Origin: a virus
Direction: 5' to 3' (one strand)
Virus record (IMG/VR): IMGVR_UViG_3300028592_000015
Location: 1-52,514 of that record
DNA: 52,514 nt
In this document: positions 48,877 to 52,514 of the stretch, in pieces
Numbering within the stretch: the stretch's first letter is position 1
Layout: every line of letters starts with the position of its first letter
Made by a program: the position numbers and the translations under genes
The notes under the pieces: model-generated
What the model was told of the DNA's origin: nothing
The model's database searches: none
The model's input: only the letters and a program-made list of their open reading frames with translations

Positions 48877-49265
48877 AAATTTGCGATGTCGCGAGCAGCC
48901 CCCACCACCTGGGCATAGATCCAGCCCTCTTTCTTAAAGATGGCTTTGATGGTTTTCGGGTCGTTGCCGGGCACCTTATTTTCGTAGGTATTGGGCTTGC
49001 CGTTGGCGTCGAGTCCCCAGTCCCACGACGCGACATACGAGACGGCCATATCGAGCTCGTTATCCTCGACCATATCGGCGCCGATCATCTTGCGCCGCTG
49101 CTGCCGGGACAGAAGATCGTCGGTCTGCTCGCGCACCACGGCCATAGCAGCATCAGATCCGGCCGACCGCACCATGATGGTGATGCCCACCGGCTTGCCC
49201 GTCTTGGGATTCTCGACATTGAGCGTGAATAGTTCCTCGTTCTGAACGAGACCAGAGATTTCCAT
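48864..49265 (-). CDS. Tail assembly chaperone G
   Basis: The 133-residue protein starts MEISGLVQNEELFTLNVENPKTG. It is in the gpG position between tail tube and tape measure. Near its end is the slippery heptamer AAATTTT (48882-48876, reading A-AAT-TTT). G coats the tape measure during assembly. Confidence 0.8.
   Translation of the reverse strand: MEISGLVQNEELFTLNVENPKTGKPVGITIMVRSAGSDAAMAVVREQTDDLLSRQQRRKMIGADMVEDNELDMAVSYVASWDWGLDANGKPNTYENKVPGNDPKTIKAIFKKEGWIYAQVVGAARDIANFTKA
48876..48882 (-). promoter_or_regulatory. Programmed -1 ribosomal frameshift site
   Basis: A-AAT-TTT in the G frame is a canonical X-XXY-YYZ heptamer. It lies 9 nt before the G stop codon. After slipping, the -1 frame is open through T. 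Downstream pairing of GGCCT with AGGCC is weak, so a stimulator is not obvious. Confidence 0.8.
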
Positions 49266-49271
49266 ATCTGA

Positions 49272-50000
49272 TTACCCCAGCGGCGCTACGCGCACGGTGT
49301 TGGTGTTGACTTCGATGGTGGCCTGAAGCTGGCGAACATTGTTTGGGCCGCCGAAGGCTTCAGTCGCAGCCGTGACGAGGCCAATGAAATAGCGCTCGGA
49401 TGGCGTGGGCTGCGTCGTGCCTGTGTGGACGCCACTCTGGGTGGACGACGTGTTAATGACCGTGCCGCCCTTGGTTGCCGACACCGTAAAGGTGCCGGAG
49501 GAGAGCACTTCCTTGACATAGTAGGTCGTGCCGGCAGTTAGGCCGGTCGGCAGCGCGCCGGTCGTGGTGAAGACCACAGCCACATCAACAGCCAGGCCAT
49601 GCGCAGCCCAGGAGATAACACCGGGCGATGCTACCGAAATGGTGAGGGTGGCGCTTTTAGGAGCCGGCGCGTCGTTCAGTAGCACCTTGAACGGGTAGTT
49701 CTGGTTCGTGGCTTCGGCGGCGATAAGAGCGAGCTGTCCGGCATCACTTGCGACGACGGCGAAGTTATCCTGACGAGAAGGCGCATTGCGCGTTCCCTTC
49801 TGCTTCACGTCACGGCCGCGATCGATCAGCGGAGTGGTGATGAGCGCAGCGGCGTCACCAAGTGCGCCTGCCTCCATCCACGATTTCACTTCGGTCCACG
49901 ACACGGCGGCGAAGTCGGAAACGTCAACGTCGTTGTCGGGCAACTCAATGGCGGCGCCGATGAAATACTTGCATCCCGAAACGGGGTAAAGCGTGGCCAT
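49272..50000 (-). CDS. Major tail tube protein with inserted domain
   Basis: The 242-residue protein has a tail tube N terminus (MATLYPVSGCKYFIGAAIELPDNDVDVS...) and, in the middle, a ~90-residue insertion (LTISVASPGVISWAAHGL...LPTGLTAGTTYYV) of a type usually found in fibre or surface proteins. The C terminus PSERYFIGLVTAATEAFGGPNNVRQLQATIEV closes the tube fold. It would decorate the tail. Confidence 0.8.
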   Translation of the reverse strand: MATLYPVSGCKYFIGAAIELPDNDVDVSDFAAVSWTEVKSWMEAGALGDAAALITTPLIDRGRDVKQKGTRNAPSRQDNFAVVASDAGQLALIAAEATNQNYPFKVLLNDAPAPKSATLTISVASPGVISWAAHGLAVDVAVVFTTTGALPTGLTAGTTYYVKEVLSSGTFTVSATKGGTVINTSSTQSGVHTGTTQPTPSERYFIGLVTAATEAFGGPNNVRQLQATIEVNTNTVRVAPLG

Positions 50001-50023
50001 GAGGCCCTCCTATGGTTGAAAGA

Positions 50024-50449
50024 TCAGGCCCAGGTTTCCCAAGGCACAAGGACCGCAACGAGCACGCCCGGCGGAGTGGTTTCGATCAGCGCTGGCGCTG
50101 GCTCGGGAGCGGCGGTAATGCGGACAGAAAGGCCAAATGCGTGATGCAGCCGTAGGTCTGCCGGGAAATGCTTGGCCACGGCCCCGGCAATGTCATCGAT
50201 GCGGGTGCCCTGGTTGAGCCCGTCGCGGACGTTGACCTGCAGGAACCCGAGGCGCTGGTGAGGGCCGTCGGTGTCGATCAGCATTCTGTTGACCGTATTC
50301 GGCACATACCGGGCTTCAAGATAACGATTTCCGGCCGGCGCAGTGAAATTCAGGTTGGGCCACGACACAGGATGGATGGGGGCCAGCACCAGCGTGGCCA
50401 GGCGGGCGAACAGGGCTTCCTTGATCGCCCCTTCCACGGTTGTGGCCAT
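50024..50449 (-). CDS. Tail terminator/completion protein (DUF4128-like)
   Basis: The 141-residue protein starts MATTVEGAIKEALFARLATL, with GGAAGG 7 nt upstream. FTAPAGNRYLEARYVPN, LGFLQVNVRDGLNQG and AKHFPADL fit DUF4128-type tail completion proteins (gpU position). It precedes the tail tube. Confidence 0.75.
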   Translation of the reverse strand: MATTVEGAIKEALFARLATLVLAPIHPVSWPNLNFTAPAGNRYLEARYVPNTVNRMLIDTDGPHQRLGFLQVNVRDGLNQGTRIDDIAGAVAKHFPADLRLHHAFGLSVRITAAPEPAPALIETTPPGVLVAVLVPWETWA

Positions 50450-50468
50450 GCTGATACCTTCCCGGCCC

Positions 50469-50684
50469 ATGGCCGATGACAAACCGCTCAACGACAACCA
50501 GGTCCACGACCGCCTTCACGCGGCCATGGAAGCTCTTGGCAATGCCGAAGGCGAAACCGTTCATGGCGACACGGCCCTGAAGACCGCGCGTCGCTCGCTA
50601 ATGCTGCTGCAATTGGCCGTGGTGACCGGCCAGGCCAAAGGCGAGGCCGGAAACGACAACGTCAAAGGCCCAGTCGAGCCCTGA
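50469..50684 (+). CDS. Antisense small protein nested in tail genes
   Basis: The 71-residue acidic protein (MADDKPLNDNQVHDRLHAAMEALGNAEGE...) is coherent and helical. It occupies the unusually large 212-nt gap between two minus-strand tail genes and overlaps the upstream one by 23 nt. There is no clear ribosome site. It may be real and expressed from a separate promoter. Confidence 0.5.
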   Translation: MADDKPLNDNQVHDRLHAAMEALGNAEGETVHGDTALKTARRSLMLLQLAVVTGQAKGEAGNDNVKGPVEP

Positions 50685-51135
50685 CCTCTGCCGCTTTGGT
50701 AGCGACGATCTGCTCCCAGCGCTGCGCCACCATTGAGACCCATGGCCTGCCTGGGCGACCATTGGCACCGTAGTGGACGTGGGCGGCGTAATTGGCAGTA
50801 TAGCCAAGATAGATCACGTCACCGGCCTCAGCCCCGGCGATCACCAGCACGATCTCTGCAGAGGGGTCTATTCCGGCCGTGCCATCTCCCTCCCGGGAAA
50901 GCAATGGCATCTCAGTCTGGGACGCGCGAAGGCTGTTCTTTAGGAAGCCAATATCGATTGGCACCAGAGAATTAAGTTCAGAAACAAGCTCTTGAGCGGC
51001 TTCCCTGAACAGCAGATCGAACGCGCCTTCGACCTTGCGCGCCCACTCGCCGACCTGCGCTTCGAACGTCGCCACTGAGGCTAAAAGACCAGTTCGCCAG
51101 CGCGAATCTTGTCGCGAATGTCTGACTTGCGCCAT
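50662..51135 (-). CDS. HK97 gp10-like tail-head joining protein
   Basis: The 157-residue protein contains LVPIDIGFLKNSLRASQTEM and VIYLGYTANYAAHVHYGANGRPGRPWV, typical of HK97 gp10-type tail completion proteins. Start 51135 overlaps the upstream gene by 55 nt; an in-frame GTG at 51075 would avoid it. No strong ribosome site supports either. Confidence 0.75.
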   Translation of the reverse strand: MAQVRHSRQDSRWRTGLLASVATFEAQVGEWARKVEGAFDLLFREAAQELVSELNSLVPIDIGFLKNSLRASQTEMPLLSREGDGTAGIDPSAEIVLVIAGAEAGDVIYLGYTANYAAHVHYGANGRPGRPWVSMVAQRWEQIVATKAAEVRARLGL

Positions 51136-51275
51136 GACTGCAGTTCGTTCAACGAAATGCCGAGTTGGCGCGCGCAGGACTCTTGGATGTCCTTGGGGAT
51201 CACGTGCCCGCCAGATGAAGGAACGCCATCTTCGCGATAGTCGCGGAACTGCTTCAGAGCCTCATCAACCGTCAT
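51081..51275 (-). CDS. Small hypothetical protein before gp10-like gene
   Basis: The 64-residue protein starts MTVDEALKQFRDYREDGVPSSG and has a predicted HTH-like end (ESCARQLGISLNELQSWRKSDIRDKI). It lies between gpF-like and gp10-like genes. No family is recognised. It might be a head or tail auxiliary. Confidence 0.5.
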   Translation of the reverse strand: MTVDEALKQFRDYREDGVPSSGGHVIPKDIQESCARQLGISLNELQSWRKSDIRDKIRAGELVF

Positions 51276-51327
51276 TTTTTACTCCCAATAGTTCCTACAT
51301 ATTAGTGATGCACACCATGGAACAGCC

Positions 51328-52368
51328 CTATGCTGCGCGCAGGGCCAAGAACTGAGCGGTGTAATCGATGCGATATTCCAACGTGCATCGGCAGCCAGAC
51401 GTTTCACTGATCGGCGCCTCTGGGTCGCCGGGAAAGCGTAGCGTCGCGCCTGAAGGGCTCTGAAACGACTGGTAGAACCCCACCTCGTCATTGTTCAGCG
51501 CCCGGTGGGTGTGCCGCACCCTATTGTCTCCGGCGGATCGCCAGCGCTTCGTGATGAATGCAGCGTCCACCTTGCCCGACAGGATGGCTTGCCTCACTGC
51601 ATCGTCCCGTGACTTGCTGAGTGCGGTCATCGTCTCGGTTCGCGACAGCATCTCGCCGCGCAGCGCCAGCAGCCGGTCCGCATAGCGCCCGACGATGCGA
51701 TTGACCATTTCCTTGTCGAGCGCCCTGCCCTCAGCGATCGCCTTTCGCACCGCGGCGTCGAAGCGTTTATCTCGGCGCTCCCGACCCAGGTAGTTCCGGA
51801 GTGCCGCAGGATCGCCGGAAAGAAGCTCCTGGCGGGCGGAAGCGACAAATCGCTCCTGCGGGACCGTCAGACCGATGATGCCGCCTGTGCGGCTATTTGT
51901 GGCGCGCGAGGTGCGGCCGATAATGTCGAGCGCAGTCGTGCGCGGGTTGTTGCCTTGGGCAAGGCTATCGGCCAACGCCACGCGAATGGCTTCGCGCTGG
52001 TCGTCCACGATGCGCGTCACAAGCTGGGCGCTGTGGTCCCGAAGCCATGCCTCGGCCTCCGGATTGCGAACGCCGAACCGGAAAGCGATGCGGCTGCCAT
52101 TGGGATCGCGCAGAACAAGGCCAGAGGCCATGTCGATCCCGCCGGCATTGTAGGCGTTGGCAATCTCGATTTCGAGCCGCCCAAAGGCTTCGGCATCGAT
52201 CTGCAGCACTTCGATAGCCCCAGCGATATCACCACGCTCCAGGCGCTCGACAAGGCGTTTAAGCACCACTTGGCTCTTGATCTCGGAGGTGGCTCCGAGG
52301 AAGGCATCTCGGATGCGCGGCTCCCATGTGTCCAGCAACTGTTCAAACCGGTTGCGGTTCGACGCCAT
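51328..52368 (-). CDS. Phage Mu gpF-like minor head protein
   Basis: The 346-residue protein has a helical N terminus and a C-terminal domain with MLSRTETMTALSKSRDDAV, the core RVRHTHRALNNDE and the terminal SGCRCTLEYR, which define the Mu gpF minor head family. Such proteins are usually next to the portal, but here the gene follows the connectors, and the Rap1a-like gene separates it from them on the circle. Confidence 0.8.
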   Translation of the reverse strand: MASNRNRFEQLLDTWEPRIRDAFLGATSEIKSQVVLKRLVERLERGDIAGAIEVLQIDAEAFGRLEIEIANAYNAGGIDMASGLVLRDPNGSRIAFRFGVRNPEAEAWLRDHSAQLVTRIVDDQREAIRVALADSLAQGNNPRTTALDIIGRTSRATNSRTGGIIGLTVPQERFVASARQELLSGDPAALRNYLGRERRDKRFDAAVRKAIAEGRALDKEMVNRIVGRYADRLLALRGEMLSRTETMTALSKSRDDAVRQAILSGKVDAAFITKRWRSAGDNRVRHTHRALNNDEVGFYQSFQSPSGATLRFPGDPEAPISETSGCRCTLEYRIDYTAQFLALRAA

Positions 52369-52384
52369 TTGCGTTTCCTTCGCA

Positions 52385-52514
52385 CGAGAAAATGAGGAGC
52401 GAACGATGCGAGCAGCCCTAGCCCTGACACTGGCATCGTTGATGTGCGGGCCGGTACTGGCTCAGAACTACATCAACGGTAACCAGCTCACCGAGTGGTG
52501 CCGCAATTCGTCAA
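52385..52514. repeat. Contig-end direct repeat, right copy
   Basis: This repeats the first 131 bases minus one A (four instead of five after CGAG). It contains the first 36 codons of the Rap1a-like gene a second time (from 52406). On the circle there is a single gene; do not count this as a duplication. Confidence 0.9.

Noticed and set aside
50343-50468. N-terminal 42-codon extension of the antisense ORF at 50469
   Set aside because: It overlaps the tail completion gene in antisense; low-complexity sequence; coherent protein begins at MADDK.
52406-52514. Second Rap1a-like gene
   Set aside because: It is the contig-end overlap copy and would merge with the gene at 23..358 on the circle.

Overview
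The window is an essentially complete genome of a temperate, siphovirus-like phage. The first ~131 bases recur at the end (6..131 is identical to 52389..52514), so the contig closes to a circle of about 52.38 kb, and the window ends are arbitrary. The host is very probably an alphaproteobacterium. The phage carries a GcrA-type regulator, a TolA domain III-like protein of alphaproteobacterial type, a Rap1a-like protein, an alphaproteobacterial-style LexA box (GTTC-N7-GTTC) and an attP core matching half of a tRNA-Cys gene. Genus cannot be read from the sequence.

Layout. (1) 0.36-7.94 kb, minus strand: DNA packaging and head genes (terS, terL, DUF4055-like portal, scaffold-like protein, P22-type coat protein, head-tail connector genes). 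The operon crosses the contig junction into the Mu gpF-like minor head protein at 52.37 kb. A plus-strand Rap1a-like secreted protein sits inside this operon. (2) 39.8-52.4 kb, minus strand: tail genes (tail completion, tail tube, G/GT chaperones with a readable -1 frameshift site, short tape measure, DUF1833-like, NlpC/P60, TipJ/gpJ-like, tail fibre). (3) 37.7-39.1 kb, minus strand: lysis genes (M15 endolysin, overlapping i-/o-spanin pair, small membrane protein), preceded by a terminator. (4) 8.2-9.2 kb: a switch-like region with an initiator-type tRNA-Met, an XRE regulator and a small HicA-like ORF. (5) 9.3-22.9 kb, minus strand: a leftward early operon, mostly with ATGA-type overlaps. It encodes a Cro-like regulator, Zn-finger proteins, PcfJ-like protein, RuvC-like resolvase, cytosine-C5 methyltransferase, an HTH protein, SF2 helicase, N4/N6 methyltransferase, GcrA homologue and primase-helicase. 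(6) 23.05-26.0 kb: the immunity region, with an S24 CI-like repressor, a secreted TolA-III-like protein, a second XRE regulator and an oppositely oriented RelA/SpoT-domain protein. (7) 26.3-35.1 kb, plus strand: a rightward operon with a RecE-like nuclease, RecT, DnaQ-like exonuclease, SSB, YbcO-like nuclease, J-domain protein, probable excisionase and tyrosine integrase, ending at attP. (8) 35.4-37.7 kb: accessory genes, including an SRAP/YedK protein and a LexA box between two divergent genes.

How it works together. A 26-bp palindrome covers the leftward early promoter. Two sites with the same half-sites (GCGGA-N6-TCCGC) lie at the rightward early promoter 3.2 kb away. One repressor could therefore silence both early operons, and RecA-stimulated self-cleavage would release them. 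The lysogeny region adds two candidate host-protection functions: the RelA/SpoT-domain protein (possible toxSAS/CapRel-like defence) and the exported TolA-III-like protein (possible envelope or superinfection function). These and the Rap1a-like gene are the strongest candidates for something undescribed; their roles are inferred from family and position only.
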